DNA of 39,485 nt from Anaerolineales bacterium UBA3940 (GTDB lineage: Bacteria; Chloroflexota; Anaerolineae; Aggregatilineales; UBA3940), in NCBI GenBank assembly GCA_002385675.1, contig DGDY01000260.1:1-39485 (forward strand), in the 5' to 3' direction. Below, piece after piece: positions 25,131 to 35,096 of the stretch (the first letter of the stretch is position 1; each line of letters opens with the position of its first letter). The notes under the pieces are model-generated. The model was given only the letters and a program-made list of their open reading frames with translations, had not been told where the DNA came from and searched no databases. A program made the translations under genes and the position numbers.

Positions 25131-25149
25131 GCACCCCTCTGAGGGGTGC
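25131..25149. terminator. Small perfect hairpin between convergent genes
   Basis: GCACCCCT-CTG-AGGGGTGC, an 8-bp stem with a 3-base loop, six bases before the end of the hydrolase gene (stop at 25155). It may act with the two palindromes before it to stop transcription from both sides. No T-run is present. Confidence 0.4.
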
Positions 25150-25154
25150 TTCCT

Positions 25155-26339
<1,185 letters not shown>

Positions 26340-26867
26340 CGAGCCCTCAGCTTGTTCAACAAACTGGGTGTACGCCTTCCGCTGCAGGAGGGGCAGCGTT
26401 TTTAATTTGGATGGAGTTTATCGGCAAAATGGGGCGGATGCTACAGGTTCGGCTGGTGGCAGCGTGGGAGCGCAGAGATGCGGCGCATCAGGGGCAGTGC
26501 ATCGAATAGGCGGATGAGGAAGTCGGGACTGGGCGAGAATAATAAAGCAGAGAATGAAAGCCCCGAATAAATAAAGCCAGTCCCCCGGGCCGGGGCGAAG
26601 GCCCGAACCTCAATCCGATTCATGATGAACTATACCCCCAGATCGAGCTAAAAGGTGTGAATTTTTCATGAAAAATTGACCAAGACGGTCTGCTCGGTCG
26701 GAATTGGTCGGCGTGCCATACATCACCCTTCTTTACCAGCACGCATCGTGGTAGAATGCGGGGGTATCGGCCTCTCTGCCCCATACCGATCCTCGCCCCG
26801 GGAGGACCGTCCGCCTGCTGTGCGGATGCAACTTTATTATTGGTTTCGCAGCTAAGGAGACAGATGT
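26340..26867. other. 528-base divergent spacer with palindromes, no gene recognised
   Basis: Less GC-rich than the genes around it. It holds TTGTTCAACAA (26352-26362) near the hydrolase start. A long-range pair GGGACTGG (26525-26532) / CCAGTCCC (26577-26584) encloses an AT-rich 44-base loop. At 26660-26677 there is a perfect 18-bp palindrome with arms AATTTTTCA and TGAAAAATT. A TTGACC (26676-26681) overlaps that palindrome and an extended -10 (TGG-TAGAAT, about 26747-26755) lies further down, but they are too far apart to form one promoter. Short open frames exist on both strands without ribosome sites or recognisable products. Confidence 0.5.
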
Positions 26868-28094
26868 ATGAACTGGAAGGCCACACTGGCTGCGGCCTTC
26901 GTGATGTTCGCAGTCGTAGCTTGCAACCTGCCCGGAGCGCAGCCCACCGCTGCGCCACCTACCGCGCCACTCCCTACGGAGACGGTCGAGCAGGCAGCCA
27001 CAGCAGAGCCTGCCGAAACCAGCACTGAGCCTCCCGCCGCCACCGATACCGCTCCCCCGCCCGCGACGCCCGCGCCCACCGTGGAGGAGCCGGAGCGCGT
27101 GTCGTTCGAGACGGGTGCAACGTCGGCGACTGTCGAGGGGGAGGTCGAGGCGGGCGGCACGGATGAGTATCTCATCTACGTGCTGGCGGGGCAGGAGATG
27201 ACGATTGTGCTGGCGACCGTCGCGCAGAACCTGTCGCTGACGGTCGAGGCGCCCGACGGCACGGAACTGCCCTCCACCGTTGGTGAGGGGAACGAGTGGG
27301 TCAGCGTCGTGCCTGAGACCGGCGACTATCTCGTGCGAGTCGAGTCGGGCGAGAGTGCCAGCGCCGCGTACTCGCTCTCCTTCAGCATCCCGCCGCTCGA
27401 ACAAGCCGCGATATGCGACGCCACGACACAGGCCGGGCTCCAGGTCCATCGCTGGGCCTCGGCTGTGTCGGAGGTGTTTGGCACTGCTCAGGCGGGGACG
27501 ACCCTCGCCATCCAGGCCGAGACGCCCGATGGCTGGTATGGCTTCGACCCTGGCGTGGCGCAGGCGCCGAACTTCGGCCTGGACCGGCTGCGCTGGGTTC
27601 TGCCCGGTCAGGGCGGGCTGCAGTTCGAGGCGGGATGCCCCGACCTGCCCGTGGTGCTCTCGCTGGATCAGCTTCGCAATGCCACCTACCGCGCGCTGGA
27701 TTTCGAGCCGGTTGCCCTCACCAACGGCGAGTACCGCAGCACGAGCGACCCCATGACGCACCAGGTGACGGTGCTTCGTGACGATGTGATGTCGTACTCC
27801 GACCTGGACGGCGATGGCGACGAGGACGCGCTGGTGGTGCTGGGGACGAACACCGGCGGCTCGGGGACGTTCATCGAGCTGGTGGCAGTGGCGAACGAGA
27901 ACGGCCAGCCGGAGTTCCTGGGGAAGACGCTGCTCGGTGACCGCGTGCCGGTGCACCACATCACCGTCATCGACGGCGTGATCCACGTGCAGGCCACCAT
28001 CCACGACGATGACGACCCGCTGTGCTGCCCCACTCAGGATGTCGAGCTGCGCTTCCGCTTTGAGGATGGGGAGTTCGTCTTTGTCGACGAGTAA
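26868..28094 (+). CDS. Lipoprotein with PPC-like domain
   Basis: A 408-residue surface lipoprotein. Signal MNWKATLAAAFVMFAVVAC ends in a lipobox (VVAC). A linker of about 50 residues rich in Thr, Pro, Ala and Glu follows. Residues about 80-160 (VEGEVEAGGTDEYLIYVLAGQEMTI, then LTVEAPDG and GDYLVRVES) look like a bacterial pre-peptidase C-terminal (PPC) beta-sandwich. The next part resembles an SH3-like or sugar-binding region but is not assigned. The end contains DLDGDGDEDALVVL, a calcium-binding-like VCBS/EF-hand type loop. No protease domain is present, so it is probably a binding or structural protein. AGGAG at about 26855 supports the start. Confidence 0.72.
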   Translation: MNWKATLAAAFVMFAVVACNLPGAQPTAAPPTAPLPTETVEQAATAEPAETSTEPPAATDTAPPPATPAPTVEEPERVSFETGATSATVEGEVEAGGTDEYLIYVLAGQEMTIVLATVAQNLSLTVEAPDGTELPSTVGEGNEWVSVVPETGDYLVRVESGESASAAYSLSFSIPPLEQAAICDATTQAGLQVHRWASAVSEVFGTAQAGTTLAIQAETPDGWYGFDPGVAQAPNFGLDRLRWVLPGQGGLQFEAGCPDLPVVLSLDQLRNATYRALDFEPVALTNGEYRSTSDPMTHQVTVLRDDVMSYSDLDGDGDEDALVVLGTNTGGSGTFIELVAVANENGQPEFLGKTLLGDRVPVHHITVIDGVIHVQATIHDDDDPLCCPTQDVELRFRFEDGEFVFVDE

Positions 28095-28110
28095 GGCTGC
28101 TATGAACAGA

Positions 28111-28140
28111 GGGGGAGCCGGGCCAGCGCCCGGTTCCCCC
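28111..28140 (+). terminator. Strong GC hairpin after the PPC lipoprotein gene
   Basis: GGGGGAGCCGGGC (28111-28123), loop CAGC, GCCCGGTTCCCCC (28128-28140): a 13-bp stem with one G-U pair, 16 bases after the stop. No T-run follows, so it is either a weak terminator or an RNA-protecting hairpin. A -10-like TATTAT is at 28154-28159 ahead of ychF. Confidence 0.55.
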
Positions 28141-28213
28141 CGCCATCGTGGTGTATTATAGGGGCAGATACCCGCACCCCCCTGTCACGCCGTGATGGAG
28201 GCACGTTAACATC

Positions 28214-29314
28214 ATGAACCTGAGCATTGGTATCGTCGGCCTGCCGAACGTCGGCAAGAGCACGGTGTTCAACGCGCTCACCCGCGCGCAGAACGCTGAG
28301 GTCGCCAACTACCCTTTCTGTACCATCCAGCCCAACCGCGCCATCGTGCCCGTGCCCGACCGCCGCGTCGAGAAGCTCGCCGAGCTTGTCGGCGTGAAGG
28401 AGGTCATCCACGCCACCGTCGAGTTCGTGGATGTCGCCGGGCTGGTGCGCGGCGCGAGCCGGGGCGAGGGGCTGGGCAACCAGTTCCTCGGGCACATCCG
28501 GGATGTGGACGCTATCGTCCATGTCGTGCGCTGCTTCTCCGACCCGAACGTGGTACATGTCAGCGGGCAGCTTGACCCTCGCAGCGATATCGAGGTGATC
28601 AACACCGAGCTGGCGCTTGCGGACCTCCAGCAGTTGGAGCGCAGGATCGAGAAGCTGGAGCGGCAGGTCAAGGGCGACGCCAAGCTCCGGCCCCTGCTGG
28701 AGATGGCGCGTGCCGTCGAGGCTTATCTCAACACCGGGCAGCCGCTCTGGGCCTACCCGGAGCGCGACAACGAGGTGTACCGGCAGCTTAACCAGGAGAT
28801 GCGCTTCCTCACGGCCAAGCCGGTGATCTACGCCGCCAACGTGGACGAGGACGACATAGAGGAAGATAGCGAGTGTGCCCGTGAGGTGCGGGCCATTGCC
28901 CAGGAGCAGGGCGCGAAGCTCGTCAAATTCAGCGCCCGGCTGGAGGAGGAGTTAGCCGGGCTGACGGACGCCGAGCGGCAGGAGTTCCTTGAACTGGCCG
29001 GGGCAAGCGTGGGCGGGCTGGAGCAGGTCATCCGCGAGGGCTACCGCATACTGGGGCTGATCAGCTTCTTCACCTTCAACGAGGAGCAGGCCCGCGCCTG
29101 GACGATTCGTGAGGGCTGGACCGCGCCGCAGGCGGCGGGCGTGATCCACACCGACTTTGAGCGCGGCTTCATCCGCGCGGAGGTCGTGCCCTTCGAGACG
29201 TTCGAGCGGTTCGGAAGCTGGGCAGAGGTGAAGGCCGCCGGTCTGCTGCGCGTCGAGGGGCGCGAGTACGTCGTGCAGGACGGCGACGTGATCTACTTTC
29301 GCTTCAATGTGTGA
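28214..29314 (+). CDS. ychF: Redox-regulated ATPase YchF (OLA1 family)
   Basis: A 366-residue Obg-family P-loop protein that binds ribosomes and prefers ATP to GTP. G1 is GLPNVGKS (residues 9-16), switch II is DVAGLVRGASRGEGLGNQFL, and the G4-equivalent is ANVDED, matching the altered NxxE-type site that gives ATP preference. A coiled-coil stretch (LQQLERRIEKLERQVKG) forms the A-domain. The C-terminal TGS domain includes FFTFNEEQARAWTI and ends RVEGREYVVQDGDVIYFRFNV. Length is the family standard. GGAGG at about 28197 serves ATG 28214. It is a housekeeping gene with its own likely promoter. Confidence 0.95.
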   Translation: MNLSIGIVGLPNVGKSTVFNALTRAQNAEVANYPFCTIQPNRAIVPVPDRRVEKLAELVGVKEVIHATVEFVDVAGLVRGASRGEGLGNQFLGHIRDVDAIVHVVRCFSDPNVVHVSGQLDPRSDIEVINTELALADLQQLERRIEKLERQVKGDAKLRPLLEMARAVEAYLNTGQPLWAYPERDNEVYRQLNQEMRFLTAKPVIYAANVDEDDIEEDSECAREVRAIAQEQGAKLVKFSARLEEELAGLTDAERQEFLELAGASVGGLEQVIREGYRILGLISFFTFNEEQARAWTIREGWTAPQAAGVIHTDFERGFIRAEVVPFETFERFGSWAEVKAAGLLRVEGREYVVQDGDVIYFRFNV

Positions 29315-29319
29315 CCCCG

Positions 29320-29355
29320 GCCCGGCTACCCCTCCTGCCGGGCATTATCTGCCCG
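29320..29355 (+). terminator. Alternative hairpins after ychF
   Basis: GCCCGGC (29320-29326) pairs with GCCGGGC (29337-29343), or alternatively CGGGCA (29339-29344) pairs with TGCCCG (29350-29355). The two cannot form together. They lie between the ychF stop and the promoter of the CBS gene. The first could weakly terminate ychF transcription. Confidence 0.35.
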
Positions 29356-29359
29356 ACCA

Positions 29360-29368
29360 TGCTACAAT
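29360..29368 (+). promoter_or_regulatory. Extended -10 promoter of the CBS-domain gene
   Basis: TGC-TACAAT, an extended -10 element. No good -35 is seen 16-18 bases upstream. It would give a leader of about 110 bases before ATG 29486. Confidence 0.5.
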
Positions 29369-29485
29369 GAAAGCACCTCGCGATTGCCGGGCCTTCCGTG
29401 CTGCCGCATATAAGAGCCCGACATCCAAGTAAGGGCTGTCCGCATTACCCACACTGATAAGCACGGTGACGAGGGAGCGTGAATA

Positions 29486-29920
29486 ATGAAAGTGCGAGAT
29501 ATTCTGCAAGGGAAAAAGCAACCTCCTATTACCATTGCCCCGGGTGATACGCTGCTCGCGGCCAGCCGCCTGCTTGCCGAGCACAACGTCGGCGTGCTGC
29601 TTGTCGTCGAGCCTGACGGCCATCCCATCGGCGTGCTGTCCGAGCGCGACATTGTGCGGGAGTTCGCGCGGAAGGGCGGGAGCTGTGAGGATGTGCCAGT
29701 CAGCGAAGTCATGACGGCGGACCCGATCATCGGTGAGATGGACGGCGACGTGAGCCAGGTGGCGAGCGTCATGACGCGGGCGCACATTCGCCATCTGCCC
29801 ATTGTCAGCGAGGGCCGGCTGGTCGGGCTGATCTCGATCCGCGACGTGGTCGAAGGGCAGATGAGCGCATCCGAGGGCGAGATCCGGCGGCTGCGCGCCT
29901 ACATGAACAGCATCCCCTGA
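29486..29920 (+). CDS. CBS-pair domain protein
   Basis: A 144-residue cytoplasmic protein consisting of two CBS motifs. The first is MKVRDILQGKKQPPITIAPGD onward with GVLLVVEPDGHPIGVLSERDIV, and the second starts VSEVMTADPIIGEMDG with HIRHLPIVSEGRLVGLISIRDVV. CBS pairs bind AMP, ATP or similar nucleotides and usually sense energy state. No catalytic domain is attached, so the target is unknown. A GAGGGAG stretch precedes the start by 7-13 bases. It appears to be a single gene. Confidence 0.9.
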   Translation: MKVRDILQGKKQPPITIAPGDTLLAASRLLAEHNVGVLLVVEPDGHPIGVLSERDIVREFARKGGSCEDVPVSEVMTADPIIGEMDGDVSQVASVMTRAHIRHLPIVSEGRLVGLISIRDVVEGQMSASEGEIRRLRAYMNSIP

Positions 29921-30370
29921 TACAACCGTCCTCTTCCAGTTCATGGCGGCGGCGCGCTCTTTCGCGCTGCCGCTGTCGATCAACGCCCCTGTGGGTACGG
30001 GTTGCCCTGCTGCCAGCACCCGCTCCCTGCCGTATTCGCACACCGGGAACCTGACAGCGCCGGCAAACGTCTAACCAACATCACCGAGTTTGCGGTATGA
30101 TGGAACCTGCAACCGCACCGGCGCGTATCAAATAGGAAGTCGTGCCGTTTGCCCGGCGGGAGGATTGCTCTCACAGATGGCACTACGAATGTTGAGTAGA
30201 TCCACGAATGGCACGAACTTCATGAATGAGGCAATACTGCGTGCTTTATTCATAACCGGGTTGGTGACCACCTTTGGCATCCGTGCCACGTGTTCAAGCG
30301 AATATCCTCCCATGTCCCACTCCAAACCCAGACCTTGTCAACAGGCCCAGACCGGGCCGGGAGAACAATG
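29921..30370. other. 450-base intergenic region, no gene recognised
   Basis: Lower in GC after about 30060. It contains a -10-like TATGAT (30096-30101) without a clear -35. It also carries, on the minus strand, TTCGTGCCATTCGTGGA (30217-30201), repeated exactly on the plus strand at 39242-39258. Two overlapping open frames of 93 and 65 codons on opposite strands show no conserved features or ribosome sites. A long leader for the Yip1/ABC operon is possible. Confidence 0.45.
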
Positions 30371-31156
30371 ATGAGCGAGATCGCCGCTTCAAGTGTCACA
30401 CCCCCACGCCGCTATTCTCCACAGTGGTTCTGGTCGGTTTTTCTCCGACCGCGCCGGGCCTTCGAGGAGATCGCCGGGTACACACGCGGCGTCTGGCTGC
30501 CGGCGCTGCTGGTGCTCAGCCTGACCGCCGTGCTGCTCGTCGTCGTGAACGCCTCGACAGGCCAGAGCACGGGTATGCCCGGGCCTGAAGGCATGGCGAC
30601 AGACATGTCGTTCTATTCGCCGGAGGAACTGGCCCAGCTTGAGCAGGCCGTGCAGGCCGCGAACGGGCCGGTCTTCCGCTACGTGATCCCGTCCGTCATC
30701 GCCCTCGGAGCGGTGTGGGTAGGCTGGCTGATTGTCGGTGGTTCGCTGCACCTGCTGCTGACGCTGTTCGGCGCGCGCGGGACGAACACCGAGCGCATGA
30801 ACATCACGGCATGGGCCGGGCTGCCCTTTGCGCTTAGAGACATTGTCCGCATCGTGGCGGTGCTGATCGGCGGCAGCGCGATTGCCGCGCCGGGGCTGTC
30901 GGGCTTCATCGACCCGGAGGCGACGGGCCTCGCCGCGTACTTCGGACAGTTCCTGCGTGTGGTGGACATCTATATGATCTGGAACATCGCCCTGCTCGTC
31001 GTCGGCGCTCGCGCGCTCGACCCGAACCTGGGCCGCGGGCGGCTGATCGTTGGGATTGGCCTGCTCGTGCTGGTGCTGTATCTCGTGCAGGCGCTTCTCG
31101 GCTATGGCGTCAACCAGCTCAGCAACATGAGCCTGATGGGGCCCTTCTTCTTCTAG
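30371..31156 (+). CDS. Yip1-family integral membrane protein
   Basis: A 261-residue membrane protein with an N-terminal WFWSVFLRPRRAFEEI segment that is typical of bacterial Yip1-domain proteins. About five hydrophobic segments follow (LPALLVLSLTAVLLVVV; VIALGAVWVGWLIVGGSLHLLLTLF; and three later ones), with the conserved ITAWAGLPFALRDIVRI. The function of bacterial Yip1 proteins is poorly known. I chose ATG 30371 with GGGAG at 30359-30363. The ATG at 30368 is adjacent and equally possible. It is 13 bases before the ABC ATPase, so it is likely the first gene of the export operon. Confidence 0.82.
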   Translation: MSEIAASSVTPPRRYSPQWFWSVFLRPRRAFEEIAGYTRGVWLPALLVLSLTAVLLVVVNASTGQSTGMPGPEGMATDMSFYSPEELAQLEQAVQAANGPVFRYVIPSVIALGAVWVGWLIVGGSLHLLLTLFGARGTNTERMNITAWAGLPFALRDIVRIVAVLIGGSAIAAPGLSGFIDPEATGLAAYFGQFLRVVDIYMIWNIALLVVGARALDPNLGRGRLIVGIGLLVLVLYLVQALLGYGVNQLSNMSLMGPFFF

Positions 31157-31169
31157 AAAAGACGGTATT

Positions 31170-31943
31170 ATGGCAGACGCACTTGAGCGCGCAGCCCCAA
31201 CGCCGGATGTGCCCGACGACGCCTTCATCCGGGTGCGCGGGCTGCGCAAGACTTATCAGATGGGCGAGACGCTGGTCCACGCCCTTGCCGGGGTGGACCT
31301 GGACATCCCGCGTAGCTCGTTCACCGTCGTGATGGGGCCGTCCGGTTCCGGCAAGAGCACGCTGCTGCATCTCATCGGCGGGCTGGATCGCCCGACGGCG
31401 GGCCAGATCGAGCTTGGCGGGCAGCGCGTCGACACGCTCAACGAGAATGAACTTGCCGTGTTCCGCCGCGCCGTGATCGGCTTTGTGTTCCAGACGTTCA
31501 ATCTCATCCCGAGCATGACGGCGCTTGAGAACGTGGCCTTCCCTATGCGCTTTGCGGGCATCCCCCGGCGGAAGCGGCGCGAGCGGGCGCTCGAACTGCT
31601 GGAACGCGTCGGGCTGGCGAACCGCGCCTTCCACCGCCCGTCGGAACTCTCCGGCGGGCAGCAGCAGCGCGTCGCCATCGCGCGTGCTCTCGTCAACGAC
31701 CCGCAGGTGATCCTGGCGGACGAGCCAACGGGCAACCTCGATACCGCGAGCAGCAATGAGATCATCGAGATGCTGCTCGACCTGCACCGTGCCGGGCGGA
31801 CCGTGCTCATCGTCACGCACGACCTCCGCATGCGCGGGCTTTCAACGAACACGGTCTACCTGCTCGACGGCAAGCTCGTCGACGAAGACTCCTACATGGA
31901 ACTATCCACACTCACTATGGGCAGAGGTACGGTAACATCATGA
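31170..31943 (+). CDS. MacB/LolD-type ABC transporter ATPase
   Basis: A 257-residue ATPase with an N-terminal extension of about 20 residues. It has Walker [11 protein letters not shown]-loop region [17 protein letters not shown], signature ELSGGQQQR and Walker [13 protein letters not shown]. This is the MacB/LolD class that energises FtsX-fold permeases. Its stop overlaps the ATG of the next gene by 3 bases (ATGA). The permease partner lies one gene further on. It is a paralogue of the ATPase at 21798-22538. Confidence 0.92.
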   Translation: MADALERAAPTPDVPDDAFIRVRGLRKTYQMGETLVHALAGVDLDIPRSSFTVVMGPSGSGKSTLLHLIGGLDRPTAGQIELGGQRVDTLNENELAVFRRAVIGFVFQTFNLIPSMTALENVAFPMRFAGIPRRKRRERALELLERVGLANRAFHRPSELSGGQQQRVAIARALVNDPQVILADEPTGNLDTASSNEIIEMLLDLHRAGRTVLIVTHDLRMRGLSTNTVYLLDGKLVDEDSYMELSTLTMGRGTVTS

Positions 31944-33703
31944 AGCACAGGTTTTCATTTTCTCTCGTGTGCGCAGCCCTGGCGGCGGCGCTGCTATTCG
32001 GGCTGTTCGGTGATGGGCAGACGGTCAACGCACAGGTGGGCGAGTGCCCGGCGATTGCGTCGCTCCAGCCGGGCGCAATTACCAACGCCACCGAGTCGAC
32101 CCTGCTGATCACCGGCACGGGCTTTGACGGTGTGGAGCTGGTCGTGCTGCGCGGCTACAGCTCGCTCGCCATCGACGCGGACCGCACCGACACGAAGCTC
32201 CGCGTGACAGTCCCCGCCGGTGTCCCCGCCAGCCCCGGCGGCACGAACTACGCCGTCGAGGTGGTCGAGCCGGGCTGCGACACGGCGGAGGCCACGCTGC
32301 GCGTCTCCAGCCCGCCGCAGCCCACCGAGGTCCTCCCGACGGAGTTCCCCTCGCCGACACCGACGCCCATGCCGACCGCCTATGTGCGGCCTGTGCTGAC
32401 GGTGCAGTCCTACGGGGCGAGTTCCCCCACGCTCGTGCCGGGCACGGACATTGACTTTGAGATGACGCTGCAGAACTCCGGGCATCAGCTTGCGTCGAAC
32501 GTCGTCGTGACGTTCGTCGCCGGGGACCTTATCCCCCGGCTGACGGGCGGGGTGCGCGCGCTCGGCGAACTGCCGCCGGGCGGCACCAACCGCTTCTTCC
32601 AGCCCTTCACCGTCAGCAGCGGGGTTTCCAGCACGGTTGCGACGCTCCAGGTGCAGGTCAGTTATACCGACCCGTACGGCACGAGCTATGAGAACACGTT
32701 CGAGTTGACCTTCCCGGCTGCGCCGCGCAGCTCCGGCGCTGCACCGACCGCCACACCGACGCCGACGCCCGTCGGGCAGACGCTCCAGCTTGCCGTTACC
32801 GACTACCGCACCAGCGTCGAGCATCTCCAGCCCGGCTCGGTCTTCTCGCTTGAGTTTGACATCGCCAACCTCGGCACGGGCGACGCCAGCAACGTGGCGA
32901 TGGTGATCGGCGGCGGGGAGATCAGCCAGGTGGACGGCACGCCCGCGCCGGGCGGCGTCAGTGGCGGCAGCGGCGACTTCGACACGTTCGCCCCGCTGGG
33001 CCGCTCCAACGTGCAGTTCATCGAGGCCATCCCGGCGGGGGAGGTCGTCACCGCCTCGCAGGATCTTGTCGTCAACGTCTCAACGGAGCCGGGCGCGTAC
33101 CCGCTGAAGGTCACGTTCATCTACTCGAACGAGGCGGGCCAGCGCTTTAAGGACGATCAGGTGATCACGCTGCTCGTGTACGGCCCGCCGAAGGTCGAGG
33201 CCAGCTTCTACCGCGACCCCGGCCCGCTGTTCGTCGGGCAGCCCTCCATGCTGCCCATCCAGATCACCAACCTGGGCCGCTCGGGTGCGGTGCTGGGCAA
33301 CCTCGAAGTCACATCCGACGCGGGCGAGGTGACGAACGGCGTTGTGCTCATCGGGCTGATCGAGGCGGGGAACTACTTCACCGCCGACGCGACGCTGTTT
33401 GCCGAGCAGCCCGGCCCGGCGGAGATCAACGTCACGATCCACTATGTGGACGACTTCAACCAGCCGCAGACCATCACGCAAACGCTGACCGTGCAGATCG
33501 AGGAGGCGCCGCCTGAGATCATTGGTGAGCCGGATATGCCTATCGAGCCCATGCCGGAGCCGGAGACGTTCTTGCAGAAGGTGTGGCGCTTCGTGCGCGG
33601 GCTGCTCGGGCTGGACAGCAGCCGCAACACGTCCGGCGGCAACATGATGCCGGGAGGCGAGGTGTTCCCCGGTGGCAACGCCATGCCTGTGCCGATGCCG
33701 TAA
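31940..33703 (+). CDS. Secreted multi-domain protein with CARDB-like repeats, in an ABC export operon
   Basis: A 587-residue exported protein: signal peptide to about residue 31 (ends NAQ). An IPT/TIG-like domain (IASLQPGAITNATESTLLITGTGFDG) follows, then a PSPTPTPMPT linker. Three Ig-like domains of the CARDB/NEW3 type come next, each opening with phrases such as LVPGTDIDFEMTLQNSGHQ, LQPGSVFSLEFDIANLGTG and LFVGQPSMLPIQITNLGRS. The C-terminus is odd: FLQKVWRFVRGLLGLDSS, possibly amphipathic, then a Gly/Met/Pro-rich tail ending MPVPMP. There is no lipobox or LPxTG. It sits between the ATPase and permease, with 4-base overlap upstream and 9 bases downstream, where MacA-type adaptors often lie, but it has no adaptor fold signature. 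A surface or extracytoplasmic partner of the transporter is the best inference. Confidence 0.78.
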   Translation: MKHRFSFSLVCAALAAALLFGLFGDGQTVNAQVGECPAIASLQPGAITNATESTLLITGTGFDGVELVVLRGYSSLAIDADRTDTKLRVTVPAGVPASPGGTNYAVEVVEPGCDTAEATLRVSSPPQPTEVLPTEFPSPTPTPMPTAYVRPVLTVQSYGASSPTLVPGTDIDFEMTLQNSGHQLASNVVVTFVAGDLIPRLTGGVRALGELPPGGTNRFFQPFTVSSGVSSTVATLQVQVSYTDPYGTSYENTFELTFPAAPRSSGAAPTATPTPTPVGQTLQLAVTDYRTSVEHLQPGSVFSLEFDIANLGTGDASNVAMVIGGGEISQVDGTPAPGGVSGGSGDFDTFAPLGRSNVQFIEAIPAGEVVTASQDLVVNVSTEPGAYPLKVTFIYSNEAGQRFKDDQVITLLVYGPPKVEASFYRDPGPLFVGQPSMLPIQITNLGRSGAVLGNLEVTSDAGEVTNGVVLIGLIEAGNYFTADATLFAEQPGPAEINVTIHYVDDFNQPQTITQTLTVQIEEAPPEIIGEPDMPIEPMPEPETFLQKVWRFVRGLLGLDSSRNTSGGNMMPGGEVFPGGNAMPVPMP

Positions 33704-33712
33704 GGAGCAGCT

Positions 33713-35026
33713 ATGAACTTTTTTGAACTGATCGCGCTGGTTGTCGAGAACCTCAGCCGCCGCAAGGGGCGCGTCGCGCTGACGGCTGTCGGGGTTGTCA
33801 TCGGCACTGCCGCCATCGTGATCCTCGTGTCGCTGGGCATGGGGCTGCAACGCAACGCGACCGAGCAACTATGGGGCATCGGCGACCTGACGCAGATCCA
33901 GGTCATGCCGGACTACTCGATTGGGATGGCCGTCGAAGGCGGCATGATGGTCGCCGGGGAGATGCCGACGCCGGAGCCCATCACCGACGAGACTCTGGCG
34001 CAGTTCGCGGCGCTGCCCGGCGTGCAGGCCGTCATCCCCCGCGACTATCTGCAGGGCGGGGCGGTGCTGACGGTGGGCCGGCAGGAGATATGGGCGAACC
34101 TCGTCGGTATCGGCACGCGCGATCTCGCCGATCTGGGGCTCACCGCCGAGCAGGGCGTGCTGGAGCTTGAGCGCGGCACGATGATCGTCGGCGCGATGGT
34201 GCCACAGAACGCGTACGACCCGAACATGCGCCCCGGCGACCTGCCGCCCGAGCCGCCCGACCTGATGAACAGCCAGGTCAAGCTGTCCATCATCAAGTGG
34301 ACGGAAGAAGGCGAGGTGCGCAAGAACATCCCGGTGCGGGTGGTGGGCCTCACCGCCGAGACGCGCTCCGAGTACGACTGGACGGTCTTCATGCCCATTG
34401 AGGACGTGCAGTTCTACAACGAGTGGATCATGGGGCGGCGTATCAACCGCTCGATTGACGGCTATCAGAACGTCACCGTGCGGGCCGAGTCCCCGCGTGA
34501 GGTGACGGCCATCACCGACGCGATCATCAGCATGGGCTACGCGGCATACGCCCCGCAGGAGATGGTAGAGGGCATCAACAACTACTTCACGGTTCTGCAG
34601 GTGATCTTCGGCGGGGTGGGCGCGATTGCGCTGATCGTCGCCGCTATCGGCATTGCCAACACCATGGCGATGGCCGTGCTGGAGCGCACCCGCGAGATCG
34701 GGTTGATGAAGGCCATCGGCGCGACCAACCGCGATGTCGTGAGCATCTTCCTCGGCGAGGCGGCGGGCATCGGCATGGTTGGCGGCATCGGCGGGGCGCT
34801 GGTCGGCTGGCTGTCCGGGCAGGTGCTCAACGTGGTGGCGCTGGCCGCCCTGAGCGCCCAGGCAGCGGAGACAGGCGCGCCGCCCCCGTCCTTCGCGGTG
34901 GTGACGCCGTTCTGGCTGCCGCTCTTTGCGATTGTGTTCTCGATCCTCGTCGGGCTGCTCTCCGGGTTGTACCCGGCGCTGCGCGCCGCCACACTGATCC
35001 CGGTCGTGGCGCTGAAATACGAATAG
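33713..35026 (+). CDS. MacB/FtsX-type ABC permease
   Basis: A 437-residue permease with one N-terminal membrane segment (VALTAVGVVIGTAAIVILVSLGMG). A large extracytoplasmic MacB core domain follows (about residues 45-285, with a Met/Pro-rich loop AVEGGMMVAGEMPTPEP). Three C-terminal membrane segments follow, with GIANTMAMAVLERTREIGLM and KAIGATNRDVVSIFLGEAAGIG. This is the four-helix MacB topology, half the size of the permease at 19318. It should pair with the ATPase at 31170. AAGGAG (33703-33708) precedes ATG 33713. The operon ends in the terminator at 35056. Confidence 0.9.
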   Translation: MNFFELIALVVENLSRRKGRVALTAVGVVIGTAAIVILVSLGMGLQRNATEQLWGIGDLTQIQVMPDYSIGMAVEGGMMVAGEMPTPEPITDETLAQFAALPGVQAVIPRDYLQGGAVLTVGRQEIWANLVGIGTRDLADLGLTAEQGVLELERGTMIVGAMVPQNAYDPNMRPGDLPPEPPDLMNSQVKLSIIKWTEEGEVRKNIPVRVVGLTAETRSEYDWTVFMPIEDVQFYNEWIMGRRINRSIDGYQNVTVRAESPREVTAITDAIISMGYAAYAPQEMVEGINNYFTVLQVIFGGVGAIALIVAAIGIANTMAMAVLERTREIGLMKAIGATNRDVVSIFLGEAAGIGMVGGIGGALVGWLSGQVLNVVALAALSAQAAETGAPPPSFAVVTPFWLPLFAIVFSILVGLLSGLYPALRAATLIPVVALKYE

Positions 35027-35055
35027 GCCCTGCGAGCCACGCAGACAGCGAAGAC

Positions 35056-35083
35056 AGCCGCGAATAAACTTCGCGGCTGTTTT
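35056..35083 (+). terminator. Intrinsic terminator of the Yip1/ABC/CARDB operon
   Basis: AGCCGCGAA (35056-35064), loop TAAAC, TTCGCGGCT (35070-35078), then GTTTT. It lies 30 bases after the permease stop. The 8-bp core stem GCCGCGAA/TTCGCGGC is the same as in the terminator at 15337-15365. Confidence 0.88.
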
Positions 35084-35096
35084 ACCTTACCCCCGG

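Noticed and set aside
26441..26623. 60-codon minus-strand frame in the divergent spacer
   Set aside because: No ribosome site, no conserved motif; it covers the long-range hairpin arms, so structure or decay explains it better.
30090..30371. 93-codon plus-strand frame and a 65-codon minus-strand frame in the spacer before the Yip1 gene
   Set aside because: They overlap each other on opposite strands, have no ribosome site and no recognisable sequence.
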